NCBI GenBank assembly: GCA_002118135.1
Contig: BDIU01000136.1
Span: 310,001 to 374,000 of the forward strand
Reading direction: 5' to 3'
Source of the DNA: Trebouxia sp. TZW2008
Taxonomy: Eukaryota; Chlorophyta; Trebouxiophyceae; Trebouxiales; Trebouxiaceae
Length of the DNA: 64,000 nucleotides
Within the stretch, counting starts at the first letter, position 1. Every line of letters begins with the position of its first letter. The notes beneath the pieces are model-generated. The model was not told the DNA's origin, made no database searches, and worked only from the letters and a program-made list of their open reading frames with translations. Below, in pieces: positions 10,521 through 22,900 of the stretch. Position numbers and translations under genes: made by a program.

Positions 10521-11675
10521 TCACGAGCACAACAACATAGCAGCCAGGACAACAGCGAGGCAAACTGACCACAACATCACAACAGCGGACAAAGCTCTGT
10601 GAAATGGCCCTGCCTGGTACTTGTATTTTGACAGCAACCATGCATACAGCGTCTCAAGATAATGCAAGCACACAGAGACATTAACATCAGGTACTAAAAC
10701 ATCAGGGACAAATGCAATGACCAAAATGTGCACTATCAAGATCATTGTCAGTAACAGAAAACCAAGAACTGCCAACAAATGTATTAGCAGGGCATCTGAT
10801 ACAATAGGTGGTGCCCATATAGCAACCTTAACATTATAATGTGCAGCCTTCTCAAGATGCATCGCAGTGTAGGTGGAGACAGTCATGATTGGAAGGGGCG
10901 CTGCGTGTCTGGTTCTGGTGATGTTGGTTCTGAAATGGTCACAACCTGCAGCTGTACCCGAGCAGATGACAGTTTAATATTGCTTGTCAACAGTTTCAGC
11001 ACACAGTCCAACATGACAAGCGCTTTGACTGAGGCTTACCAGAACTGCTTTCAGTGCTGGCGATGATGATGGCTGCAGCATTTGCAGCCTGCAAGTGCTG
11101 TAGCTGCACACTGAGCATGCAAGAGTCGCTGGGCAGGGTCTATGCTTTTGACCCCATGCCAGATGGCCCCTGAAAACATGTGTGCAGCAGCGCGGCACTC
11201 CCTGCATTACACACCTTGTCTGAAAAGGGCTGAGATTGCCCACATCTGAATTTGACTAGCCAGCACAGGTGGCAGAGATTTTCAGCAACTTGATTAAAGT
11301 ACTTTGCATCACCTGTTAGGTTCACCTATAGGGTGAACAGGCAAGCTGAGAATGTACAAGCTTGAACGGCAGCTCCCATGTCGGGTCCGGGGCAGGAGGC
11401 AGCGCAGTGACGTTTGGATTGCTTTGAAGTGCGGCAAACGTGTGCCTGCCGACCACGTTCTTGTTTAACTGGATTCTGACCTAGCAGGAACAGCTGTGCA
11501 CATAGGTTGCGACTCTTACAGGCTTGCAGATCCGCCAGCTGAGAAACTCCAGGCGGAGCTCGTACAGCAGAGCAGCGCCTACCTTGTCAACCTCTTCGAG
11601 GCCGCAGAAATAGAAAGCCTGGCAGCGTGCAATAATGACAAAAGCTGTTGCAATCCAAGCCAACAGCCCCTGCAT
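10521..11675 (-). pseudogene. PA-domain-like membrane protein, tandem copy B, probably degenerate
   Basis: This is a second copy of the 8650-9720 unit. Exon 1 from 11675 encodes MQGLLAWIATAFVIIARCQA, then CGLEEVDK and the same GTAGGT donor. The next block (about 11482-11320) encodes the shared ALPPAP-WELPFKLVHSQLACS region, where copy B runs into a stop soon after ACSPY. The PA-like core (NAGSAALLH, then LSVQLQHLQAANAAAI) is interrupted by an in-frame TAG unless an intron removes it. The C-terminal part (10886-10521) has two or three hydrophobic segments. Sequence similarity continues past the stop, so the duplicated unit is about 1.2 kb. I call it a probable pseudogene, but unrecognised introns could rescue it. 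Confidence 0.45.
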
Positions 11676-12267
11676 TCTGTCGGACGCGGCAATTCTGCCG
11701 CGTCAGTTGGCCAGGCAAGTCAATGCGGAACCCTCTGCGGAGCCTGCACCGTTTGCAGACTGGTCTGCAGATTGCAATTGCAGAGTCTATGGCTCGGGGG
11801 CGACCCCAGGGGAGTCAGGGGTCGCCCCCGACTCCCCTGGGGTCGGCCCCCCAACACGAATGAAGTAACGCCAGCAGGAGGAGGTGATTCTTGCTTTCGA
11901 GCTTGTGCCTGACGCGCACTCGGATCTCGGGAGCTGGAGTGTTGCCTTCTGTTCTAGAATGCGCTGCATGCAGCAGAAACGAGCTGGCTGTTGTCTCAAG
12001 CAAGCTGCCGCTTCAGGCGGTTAGATCAACCCCGTCTTGGACGCAACACCAGTGACCGGTCAGCGCGCATTGTGCATGCGACTTGTCCGGTTCAAGCAAG
12101 TGTACTTGCATTCATTGCTTTCTTTGAGTGTACAATACAGATATCAAATATTTGTCAAAAGCCGCTTTTCTGGCGTGATCCTCAGCACTGCGTCGAAGTC
12201 AAGGCGCGCACAAGGGCTTCCTCCTGCTTGCAAGCAACGTGCATCTTGCCTTACCCGGCTCAGGGCA
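11676..12267. promoter_or_regulatory. Divergent promoter region between PA copy B (-) and the raffinose-synthase-like gene (+)
   Basis: The two presumed starts are about 590 bp apart and face away from each other. The region is CpG-richer than the introns. It contains the perfect GC-rich hairpin at 11796-11851. No core promoter element could be named. Confidence 0.4.
11796..11851. repeat. GC-rich inverted repeat with 16-bp perfect arms
   Basis: CGACCCCAGGGGAGTC (11801-11816) is exactly complementary to GACTCCCCTGGGGTCG (11830-11845). The loop is 13 nt and is itself G- then C-rich. The stem extends outward through GGGGG (11796-11800) and CCCCC with one bulged base. Confidence 0.9.
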
Positions 12268-15200
12268 ATGGGCGAGCAGCAGTATCAAGTGCTGGAGCCG
12301 GTGCAAGCGACCAAAACAGGCTTGACAGTGTACTCTGGCGACAGCATACTAACAGACTGCTTCAAAACAGCTTCAGTAACAGAGAAAGACTCGGATGGAA
12401 TTGTGCTGGGTCTAGCAACGACTGGAGCACCATTGGCCATTCAGGATATCAGTCTTGGCAAGGTGTGTTGTCTGCACTACCCTGTAGACAAAGTGCTTTG
12501 TCCCTACAATCAGAAGCTCTCTCAAAGCTGGGATGAGTCGCGCAGACAATAGAGCTATATCATCACCCGACTCATTTTAAAGCTGAAGGCTGGGATGTAC
12601 TGCAGCTACGTTGCAGCAACTTTGTGAGCTCAGCACGCAACAAGATCTGGTGGATGACACCACACTGGGGCTCACAAGCATGTGACATCCTTCCAGGTTT
12701 GTACCTGACTGCTGGATTCTGCAGGACTGTCAGCACTCAGCCTATGTCTGCCTCATGCTACACCGTGATGCGTGTCACATGTTGTATTCAGTCTGGCATC
12801 ATGGGAGGGCCCCTGCCTTCACGAATGCCTGTGCAGCATGCATATGCTCTGATGACGCATTGACTGTCACATGCGTATCCCCAAGCAAAACGGCCAACTT
12901 GACTGACTGTGTGACATGCATGCAGAGACACAGTTCCTGCTGATGCAAACAAGAGAGGATGGTCCATATGTGGTGCTCCTGCCTTTGATAGACAGCGGCA
13001 CCTTCAGAGCTACTCTGAGACCACCACGCAAAGGCATTGATCAAGACAATGACTTGCGGCTGCGCATAGAGAGTGGGGATGCTTCTGTCAAAGCTAACAA
13101 ATGGGAGCGCGCCCTGTATGTGGCTGCTGGTAGTGATCCCTTTGTCTTGCTGGACAATGCCATAGCCAGAGCAGCAGCTTTGTCAGGAGGAGCTAAGCCA
13201 CTGTAAGTTTGCGTTTTGTGCCGTGCGTTTTGTCAATCTCATGTGCTATTTAAGCTATATCATCTCACACAAGGTGCAAATTTTTGTTGGACCCAAGCAA
13301 TCCGTTTCATACTGAAGTATATGCATGGTATCCTCGCTGTAAAGCATTGCATACCATGCATGTGGAACCACAACTGACTTAGTGATATCAAGCAAGGGTC
13401 CAGCCTGCAGCCCACACATGCTCATGCAGCATAAGTAGATGAGAACCACAACTCAACAACAGCCCAAGCTGCATGACGGTGAGCAGGGTTTCCCATGCAG
13501 GTCCCAGAAACGAGTGCCAGCCTCTTTGGATGTGTTTGGCTGGTGCACATGGGATGCCTTCTACTTTCGTGTCTCTGCCAAAGGCATCATGAGCGGCTTA
13601 CAGAGCCTCAGAGATGGCGGGATTACACCCAAGCTCCTTGTCATTGATGATGGTCATAGCCTACCCTCTCCTGTTCTGTTACTCATCAGCCTGTGAATAA
13701 CAGCAATTGTCCGATCTGTTCTCTTCCCACCACTTTGCTGTAGTCTGCCTGTGTAGTATGCAAGGTCCAGCTGATCCTTTTGACAATCTTTGGCCCATCC
13801 TTTTTTTCTGCTGCTACGTGACAACACCCACACCAGATTGTACACATGATGCAGCTAACATTTGGCATTCACATGTAGACAGCAAGAAGTGTTGTGCCTC
13901 AAAACCCTTGTGCCAGCTGCTCACAATCTCAGACCCTGTGGCATTGGTGCAGGCTGGCAGCTAACACAGGTAGATGAGCCCTACCAGCAGGCAGCTGCAG
14001 CAGCACGTCAGGAACAAGCCAAAATCATACAACAGCCTGCTGTCGCACAAGCCATCACTGGTGGTGACTCAGCCGCTGTGTCACACCCATCAGAAGCCAC
14101 CGCAACCCAAGCCACCTCAGAATCACGCCATACCATGCTGTCTCAGGACGCAGCCCGCAGAACCAACAACACCCACAAGCACAAGAACCTGCTGCAGTCA
14201 CTGCAGAGCACACTGCAGTATCTCTTCCTTTTCCTGCTGGGGCTGATCAGCCGCTCGGTGTCCAAGCTTCTGTATGCCCTGAATGATATCCTGTCCAGCA
14301 ATGAGATTCCGCCGTGGGTGCTGAATGCCATGTCTGGCCTGGCACAAGGGCCCATGAAGCCAAAGCTGCTGCAGCTGTATGCAGAGGGCGGGGACCACAG
14401 CCGCCGCTTGTCCTCTGTGGTGGCCAATGGCAAATTCTCATCCATTTCAGCTGGACCTGATGAACCCTGGGAGGTATGCACTGCCTCCAGAAGCAATGAG
14501 CAAAAGGCCAAAGTGACATTTGATGACACTTGCAACCTCTCCATCTACTATTCCTTCAATCAAAACATGACCCCAGGCAGGTTGTCATGCAGCATTGATG
14601 GCACTGTCTGACAGACTGTTTGCCTGTTGCAGCTTGTGTTTGGCGAGACACAACGCATATCAATCATGGCACGCCTGTTGCTTCCATCTAAGCTGCTACC
14701 ATGCAAACATGCAGTTGCTTTGCCCATCTCTAGACAAAGTTGGACAAAATTGCTGAGATGCTTGACCTATCAGACCACTTCAACGTCTCATCTTCAAACT
14801 GGTCCCTGATGCAGGGCCCCAACAGCAAAACAGAGGACATGGCAGCAGTGGTTCAGCATGTCAAAAAGGAGCTTGGCATCCAGTATGTGTACTGCTGGCA
14901 TGCACTGCACGCCTACTGGAGTGGAGTCAGCCCAGCTGCTGCTGGCACAAGCGCTTATGGCAGCCAGGTTACCCATCCTGTGCCAACACCAGGTGGCCCT
15001 GACTGCCCATCATCAATTTGCTCTTGTCTGGTGATGTCTTCCAAAGGCTGAATGTTCTTGCATTTGAGCATTGTGGTGTTAGCCAAAGTTGGTGACAGGC
15101 TGCATGAGAATCGCACTGCAATGCACAGCGATTGGCTGGCTGCTGGCTGCGCATCTGCTGATGAATGCGCTGACTCATTCACCAGACCTTTCAGACTGAG

Positions 15201-18200
15201 TGTGAGCGTGCTGCGCATGCGCCAGCACAGTCGTCAGCAGATGCGCACTTAGCAGCCAATCATGTGCAGATCAGCCACTTTACGACTCACTTCTTGGACT
15301 CGCTGTCCTCAGCCTGTACAGTCCCAGAGCTCAGTAGCAAAGTGGCTGATCTGCACACTATCGGCTGCTGAAAGCGCATCTGCTGACATCTGACATCAGA
15401 GGATCGTGACCTACTGTTTGGCACGTACATGATTCACATTCTGTCATGGCTGCAATCCTGCTCAGCTTTTCGTGATTGTGCTCACTTTTGCCATGAGCTG
15501 AGTCTTGCTGACACACTGTGCATCATCAGTTACGCCTTGTGCACAGGTGTGGTTGAGCTTGAGCCCTCCATGCTGTGGAATCCTCAAGTTGTGGCTGGCA
15601 TTGGTGCAGTGCCCAACCCTACACAGCTTCACAAGGATATGCACACGTACCTGGCAGGTCAGCTTGCTGGCAATTGCAGCATAGCACAGCCGCCTCATAA
15701 CCTGTGCCATGCCCAACACTGCCACAGGAGTCATTGCTGCAGGCAGTGGTCTGTGAGGATGCAGCAGTGTGTCATGTCATATCGATGCATGCCAGCAGAG
15801 AAACTGCATGCAGAGTTGAGTTACACACCGTCAGCAAATCAATCAACACAGCCAGAGGATGCATCCACTGCTTGTTATTACATAACATGGCTATCCAAAG
15901 ACTGTGTGTGTGCTACCTGATCAAGCTGTACTGCAACAGCAAGGTCCAGTGTGCCAATGGTGATGCAGATAGTGGGGTCGATGGTGTGAAGGTAGATGTG
16001 CAAGCCACAGTGGGGCTGATGGGCTCCAAGCTGGGAGGGGGACCTGCCATGACTTCTGCATACCATCGCTCTCTGGAAACCTCAGTCAAAGCAGCCTTTC
16101 CCGGCAATCACTGCATCAACTGCATGTGCCACTCAACAGAGAACCTGTACAGGTATGGTCTGGCCACAACAGCATTAACTGCGTGGACCACTGCACAGAG
16201 AAGTGATACAGATACAGTGTGCTGTGATGCTGAGGCGACTCATGTCAGTTGTGTATGATGCACATAGACAGTCAAGGACAGTCTCATAGGCAAGCATGCT
16301 TTGGTCTAGTTCAACTGCATAGCATGTATTGTTCAGGTAATGTCTGGATTTGTATGCTTTTGACATGAGCACAGCCATACACTCACTTGGGTTGCCAACA
16401 GCAATCTAGTTGCAAATAAAGCCGTGTGTTGAATTTGTCTTGTTGGAATCCACACAGTGCATGCTTGGTGGATCCGCAATCACAGGGTGCATTGCAGCAA
16501 TTGTGTGGAAGCAGGCATGTGCAGGTTCTTCTGCAGCCATTAACGCAAAAGGGTTTTGGATCTTGCTATCGTCAGGATGGAGCACACTGTTGTAGCCAGG
16601 GTGTCTGATGGTTTCTCACCTGCACAGAGCACAATTGTGCAGCAAAGCAAGAGTAGCCAAGTATGGGTTTTGCGTGTTTCAGGATGGAGGACACAGCTGT
16701 AGCCAGGGTGTCTGATGACTTCTACCCCACAGACGCGGCCTCTTGGACCAGCCACCTGGGCATCTGTGCTTACAACTCCCTGTTCATGTCACCTCTCATT
16801 CAGGTGCAGACTACCCCACGCACAGTCTGTGCTGCTGTCGTTCTTCACGTTGTCAACAAATGTATCTTGGGCAGAAATTAGCTCTGTGCAGCTGGGCACA
16901 CAGTGACACAGAAGCACATCACCCCTGCTTTCCAAGTGTCTCCATGCCAACTGACAGCCAGCAACAGCACAGCAGACAGCACAATATATGCCAGCACAAA
17001 TTCACTTGCAGCCTCAGATCCACCACTTTCACCAACAGGCGCTTTACAGCCGCTTGCATTTTGCGTCCTGGGACACAAACAAAGAGTCCCATGCTGTTCA
17101 CCCTTTCTGTTTGACTCAATGACTTTTGTGTGGTTGCAGCCTGACTGGGCCATGTTCCATTCCAAGTACTCAGCACCGCAGCTTTGCTCTGTGCAGCACT
17201 CTTCTTGATTGCTTTTCTTGTTGTGGCTGCAGCCTGACTGGGACATGTTCCATTCCAAGCACCCAGCAGCGCTGCTGCATGCCACAGCCAGAGTCATATC
17301 AGGCTCAGGAATCTATGTCAGTGACAAGCCGGGCGCACACGACTTTGACCTGCTCAGGCGCCTGGTCCTGCCTGACGGCTCCGTCTTGAGACCCAAGCTG
17401 CCTGGCCGACCCACCAAAGACATCCTGTTTTCTGACGTGCTCAAGGACAACAAGACTTTGCTGAAGGTCGGCGGACTGTTGTCTTATTGATGTGCAGCAA
17501 TGTCTGGTGCAGGATGTTGCAAACAGCATGTAAGTGCATACACGATGTCAGACTGCTGCAAGAGAGTCAATGCCAGCGCTGGGTGTCTTCACTGCCCTGC
17601 CCGTGGTGTAGGCGCTGCTTGACACTTGAAAGCCATGTGCATCCACATTGACGATGAGCCATTATTGAGCCAAAATGTCACATGAAACCTCAAATGGCTT
17701 AAGCAGTTTGGTTTTCACACTTGGTAAGCATTTTGCACGGCTCTCACCGGAAGGCCATTGGGTGCAGATATGGAACATGAACCCAGTCAACGGTGTGATG
17801 GGTGTCTTCAATGTGCAAGGCTCCTCTTGGAGCCGCAAGAAGCGCCAATTCCACACACATGATTCTACACCGCCCACACTTCAGACCCTAGTCAGACCAG
17901 CAGATATCCAGGGCTTGACACACCCTAGCGCCACAGTCATCTCAACCCATACATTTGTCATCTACAGTGACCTCACCCAACAGCTGACCGTAGCCACCCA
18001 TGATGATGGCGTGACTGTCAGACTGGCTGCCAAGCAAAGTGATGTGCTTACAGTAGCACCTTTGTTAGGTGCTGGTAGTGATGTTCAGCTTGCTTGCATT
18101 GGCTTGGTGAACATGCTGAACGCTGGAGGTGCCATGCTGGAGGTGCACATGAATGCTGGAAGGGAGAGCAGGAAAGCAGCATCTTGTCAGGCACTTGTCA

Positions 18201-18361
18201 AGGGATGTGGTGAGCTGCTGGTATATGCCAGTGCACCACCTTCTGAGGTTTCAAGCAAAGGGGCTGCTCTGCTTTTCACATATGATGCCCAGCAGAAGAA
18301 ACTGGTGATACACGTGCCTGAGTCCTCTGATCTGAAAACAATAGTGCAGATTCTGTTTTGA
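12268..18361 (+). CDS. Raffinose synthase / galactinol-sucrose galactosyltransferase-like (GH36) enzyme
   Basis: Start ATG is at 12268 ([11 protein letters not shown]), with about eleven exons: 12268-12462, ~12617-12695, ~12924-13201, ~13501-13652, 13953-14471, ~14732-14966, ~15546-15656, ~15966-16152, ~16682-16803, ~17232-17466 and ~17769-18361. Landmarks are [28 protein letters not shown], the hallmark [16 protein letters not shown] joined in phase across an intron to WQ (DDGWQ), [25 protein letters not shown] with the expected nucleophile Asp, [31 protein letters not shown] and GVFNVQG near the C-terminus. The family transfers galactose from galactinol to sucrose or acts as an alkaline alpha-galactosidase; these cannot be separated here. 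Unusual is a long, low-complexity stretch with a hydrophobic helix ([10 protein letters not shown]) between DDGWQ and the next conserved block. Two exons have partial upstream copies. Convergent with the minus gene at 18731. Confidence 0.88.
15130..15385. repeat. 47-bp inverted repeat with a third partial arm, in an intron
   Basis: 15235-15281 (cagcagatgcgc...gatcagccacttt) and 15339-15385 are reverse complements at close to 90 percent identity, with a 57-bp loop. 15130-15160 carries another partial inverted copy of the outer part of the arm. This resembles a foldback or MITE-like remnant inside the raffinose-synthase-like gene. No coding capacity is visible. Confidence 0.8.
16574..16740 (+). 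repeat. Partial copy of an exon start, 107-bp period
   Basis: The exon beginning (tttc)ag-gatggaggacacagctgtag at about 16681 is preceded at 16574 by a close copy of its first 40 bases, including the preceding cag acceptor. The copy lies in the intron of the raffinose-synthase-like gene. Confidence 0.75.
17136..17260 (+). repeat. Partial copy of an exon start, 93-bp period
   Basis: The block gcagcctgactgggacatgt followed by tccattccaag at 17229 (PDWDMFHSK) has a near-identical copy at 17136 (PDWAMFHSK). Both have a possible acceptor (ttgcag and ctgcag). Use of either would put an intact conserved motif in frame. Confidence 0.75.
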
Positions 18362-18730
18362 GACTTTGTGCAAGTATGAGATAGGCTAGATCATTCTGCG
18401 TAGTGCTGCTTTTTGAGAGCTTTTTCTCTCAGCTTTTCTGAGAGGTGCTGTGAGCTAGATCTGCTTGCCTTTTGGCTTGTATGTGCACACATTTGCCACG
18501 AAGCTTCCAAGCCGCACATCATGGTGAGAACAGAGAATAAGGCACACAAGTCAAGCAGTGGTGAAGTGTCCTGAATGCTGGTAAAGTGTTCCTGCAAATA
18601 CAGATGTCCATGAAACGATCAGATGATATAACAAGAATGTGAAAACAGACTTGACGTAAGCAGCATTGCTAGACTAAACCAAGTCTGAACCAAATTACAG
18701 CACAGAGTCTGACACACAAGGGTCACTGAA
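18362..18730. other. Convergent 3' spacer
   Basis: The spacer lies between the raffinose-synthase-like stop (18361) and the stop of the minus-strand gene (18731). A TTACA at 18695-18699 is a good minus-strand polyadenylation signal, 32 nt past that stop. I see nothing else. Confidence 0.5.
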
Positions 18731-21700
18731 TCAAGATTGACAGCTGAAATTTCCAGAACTGCCGAGTGAACCTGCTATGCTTGGCACAATGCTCAAAGCC
18801 TGGCCATGCTGCTGTTGGTAGCGTATCGACAACTTGACTGCAGGAGGCTGCCATACAGCCTTGACCTTAGGCTGCATTGACACAGTTGCGCGCACCGCTG
18901 ACATGACTACATCTTCTGCTGAAAGTCCATCATGATTTGCAGTGCCTTTCACAACACTAGCTGCAGCATTCTGCATAAAGTCAGCCTTTGCTTGAGCTTC
19001 AGAAGGGCGCGGCATAATGACTTGGGTGAGGTCAAGCATGGTTGTCATAGCGCTATGCATCCAGCAGGCTTTGGTCTCGAAGTCTTTGGCTTTTGTGGTT
19101 TGTAGCTGCGCAGGAGAGCTTCCTGCAAGCACCCACACAGCTTTTCAGCTCTTAACAGCATGATGCAAAACAATCTGAAGATGTGCAGGACCCTGCAGAC
19201 CTATGCAACAGTACACAGAACGCAGTCATAGATGTACTATCACGCCTTAACTCAGTGCGGTCATTGTGGCGGCATGCTGGGATTGCTGTGCTTCAAGACA
19301 GAGTGTACAAAGCCCAGTGTACCTGCTTGCCCCATAAAGCTGTGAACATGACCTGTTGATGCCTCATACTTCAGGCCACATATCTGCTGTTCATGCTGCT
19401 TGGCTAGTCCTGCATGTCAGAAGCAGGTAGTTATGCTGTTGTCTGGCCTGGTGTCTGCACAGCACATTCAGGCTCAAACAGCTCGACGGTTACTGACAGA
19501 AAACAGGGCGTGCAGCATCACCATACGCTCGACGCAAATGAGGCCATGCAAAGCTCTAGTCAGATTGGAATTGATGCAATCAGCAAAAGCTTCATTCAAA
19601 GTTGAGTTGTTTTGCATGGAACTGAAACTCACCTGCCGTCTGCTTGCTTGTATGACCTGCTTCAGGGGCTATGATGTCCGTTTGACTCTGGACATGATCA
19701 AGCCTTTGACCCAGCTCTTGCAAGCAATCGACAGTACTTGTAATTGCAGCGCAGCCTGCAAGCACAGCCTGCCCAAGTATCACAGCAGAAACAGCTGCAA
19801 CATCACAATCAGTTACAATTGTTACAGGCTCGGATTGATGTCATCTATGGCATCATTGTGGTAGGCAGAGCTTGGGCTGCACCAACATTCAACGTACATC
19901 GTGACACCACATGTTTGCATATCAAGAGTGCACCAAAGTGCACCAGCTGTCAAAACACGCCATATGCCTTTTGTAAATACAGAGTCAAAGCGCAGAGTCA
20001 GCTTGGATGACATCTGCAGGTCATGCTAGCTTATAAGCATGCTCAACGCATGCCTGTGCGGCGTCGTGATGCGGCACACATTCAATTCACAAATTGTGTC
20101 AAAGTAGGTGCATCAGAATTGTCTCAGATCACCGGTCAGGTCGTTTGATATTGCTCCAGAGCCAGGCCAGAAGGTCAAACAGAGCGTTGACTGCCCGAGG
20201 GCCGCCACAAGCACACATGCATGGATAGGTAGCTGCTGCGTGTGACTTGGCAGTTGCAGATCTTGCAACGTCACCAGAGGCGGGTGACTAGGGGTACGCT
20301 GCAACAGAGACAAGCCCCAGCATAGAGTCCAAACAATCTTGGTGGCTGTCTGATGCAGGTTGCTGTGAACGACGGCATCCCTGCAGTGAGCAGAAATGGG
20401 TGCCTTTACAGGAATTTGCATTTGTCATTTGCAAAGCTGCATCATTTAGCTGCATACAGGCTGGAGCGGTTGCAATACTCGACAAGCTGACACTCTGGCC
20501 TTGCACCTCTCAATGCAGCTTGCACGAGTGGAAATGTGGTGCACGCCAGATTTTAAATATACAGCGTGTTGATAAAGATAATACATCAGAAGTGTATGCA
20601 GAGCCTGGCATTCATTGTGTTGATGAGATGTGACAAGCCTGCCAATCCATGCAAGTTCTCTTCAAGGAGAAGTTCACCTTGCATGAAAGGGACAACTGCT
20701 TGACAAACACGCATCCCTGTGGGTCTGTAAAACATGCAGACACATAGACCAAGAACATATGCAGTCAGCCAGCATCACAGAACATGGAGCGGCAGTTGCA
20801 CTACCTGTGCATGAAACAAGCTCGAGGGGTGCCACAAAAAGTTGCAGGCTGCTGTGCCGCTGCTGCAGCCTCCAGCTTTTGCAGTCTTACCCTGACAGCT
20901 TCTGACACCTGCTTGACAACCATCCGTTTTGACACGTCACCATGCTGTAAAGCTGCAGTGCCAAGCTTGATACGATGCATGATGAGAGTGCACAGAGACT
21001 GAGGTCAGATTTGCAATCTATAGCACACAAGATTAGCAGGCTGTGCAGCAGTTTCACTAGCACCAGAGCACAGTGCTGTCTGCATCTCACATTGCATGCA
21101 TAGTCTTGAAGAATGCATGCATACTTGTCTCGCGCATGCTCTATTGGGCCTTCGTTGCTGCTGCTGATGGATGCATCCATGCGATTGTATCATATAGAGC
21201 AGTAGACGCAGTAGCCATTGACAAATGCAGGGTCTGCAGTTGTGCCTGATGTGAAGTTGTGATGGATAGCACACCACTAGGGAACATTGCGTCCACTGTG
21301 AGCGCTGGCCAGCCCTTCTTGCTAAGCTGATGATGTAGGGATCTCATGATGAAGTCAAAGTGGTGGCCAGCAGTTGTGCTGAGAGAGCTTCCGATAGTGT
21401 CATCAGCGCCAGCTTGAGCAGTGCTATTCTGCTGTCCCTGTTGAATGTGCACATAATGATGTGTACATGCTGTGGTCACTTTTGGTTGAATAGCCAAGCG
21501 AATTCCGTAGCAGACTTTGGAAATTGGGAAGCAAGTAAATAGGGTGATCAGCTTCAGACTTTCATCAGCCTGCTTTCTGGGCGCGGTGGTATTGCTGAAC
21601 AGAGAAGGGATGCAGCCTTGCTATTTGCTGCATTCTGGCGCCTATGTGCAGGCCTGATCTGGAACTGTGGTTGCATCAGAGCATGCAAGTCATCATGACA

Positions 21701-22443
21701 TGACAGAAGTAAGTGCCGACAACATAGCTAGATGGCAGTGGACAGACGCTCGACACGTGTATAGGACATCACACCTGTGGTGCCTGTTTATTGTCTGCAG
21801 GGGACGCATCAATTGAAAGCCAGCAGTGTCCTGGTCCCATGATGCTGATCAGCAGGTTGTTGACAATGCTGGCCAACTGTATAGCAGGCTTGTCAGGCAT
21901 GTCAAGTTGCCAGCAATGTACTAGCAACAAACCATCCTGAACAGGCACATTGACTCTTCAGAAGATTGAATTATAGTGCTTGCTGTGCTGTCACTGACAC
22001 ACAATTGTGATGCACTGATGCTAAGCCTGTCAATATGGAAGTGATTTGCGGGCAGTGCAGGCACAGTCTCTTGGACAGCTCTGGCGACTGTGGTGACCTG
22101 ACAGTCTGTGTACACCGCCTTGTAGCCAGGGTGAGGATCTGGAAAGGTCACACAACGCACCTGGAGCGGCAAGCACTATGTTATCACCAGCATCAAAATG
22201 AGCCAGCAGTGCTTGCTGCATGCATTCGTGAGAATTGCGACATACCGCATCCCCGGTCACCCTCCGTGCGACACCCCAAAGAGCTATCAGCAAAGGTCCA
22301 AGAGCGCGTGCGCGCGTTACGTGCACTGTGGTACTTGGACACACGTGTAAAATCTGAGGTCTTGATGTGTCGTCCACTGCCGCATTTAGAACGATCGCAC
22401 AGGGCTTCAGCGCAGGATCTGGGGACATGCTAGGCGTGATCAT
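18731..22443 (-). CDS. Unrecognised multi-exon gene
   Basis: I do not recognise this protein. Likely coding blocks on the minus strand are 22443-22161 (PQILHVCPSTTVHVTRARAL, then LLIALWGVARRVTGDAV); 22138-22030 (PDPHPGYKAVYTDCQVTTVA); about 21420-21190 (HHFDFIMRSLHHQLSKKGWP); about 21005-20800 (IMHRIKLGTAALQHGDVSKR, then an Ala-rich coiled stretch); perhaps 20380-20113 and 20010-19830; and a last exon about 19110-18731 (KACWMHSAMTTMLDLTQVIM) ending in TGA 32 nt before a TGTAA signal. The blocks are mixed alpha/beta in character with no membrane helix or known motif. Exon joins are not proven and the start is uncertain. It is convergent with the raffinose-synthase-like gene and divergent from the E2 gene. 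Confidence 0.4.
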
Positions 22444-22900
22444 AGATCGCTTTTGTATCTGAGCTGTGTCAGCATCCTGTTAATTCCGCATAGTTTCAAA
22501 ACCAAATCACCTCTCCGTTGTGACGCAACAGAGTGAGTTTGATGGCAGAGGTGATGCGTAGGTGGCGCAAGGATGATGTCTGCAAACCTGATAGCTTGCA
22601 AAAAAGATTTGACAGTCAACGGAATTCTCAACGAAACCAGTCAGCACCGATTAGGCAAAGCAGGTCTGTCGATTGAGACACTGACGACACTGCCTCAGCT
22701 AACGCGCGTCAGCCAGCACCTGCAACAGGTTCCAAGCAGTCAGAGCCTTGGAGCTGCATCTGCTGTGGGCACTGGCATTGGGTCGCTGCTGTTCCTTGCT
22801 GCCTAGCCTGTGACCGTTCTCTTCGTTGCTTTGCGTCGCTCAACTGCCCGTCGCACCAGCAGTCTCTGCGGATCTCATCAGTTTGTGAGCCTGGATCGAC
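22444..22900. promoter_or_regulatory. Divergent promoter region before the E2 gene
   Basis: This is about 450 bp between two presumed divergent starts. It contains a 77-codon plus ORF (22573-22806) that ends in an Ala/Gly-rich hydrophobic stretch and has no known relative; I do not annotate it as a gene. Confidence 0.35.

Noticed and set aside
22573..22806. 77-codon plus ORF with hydrophobic C-terminus
   Set aside because: Short, no relative recognised, located in a divergent promoter interval.
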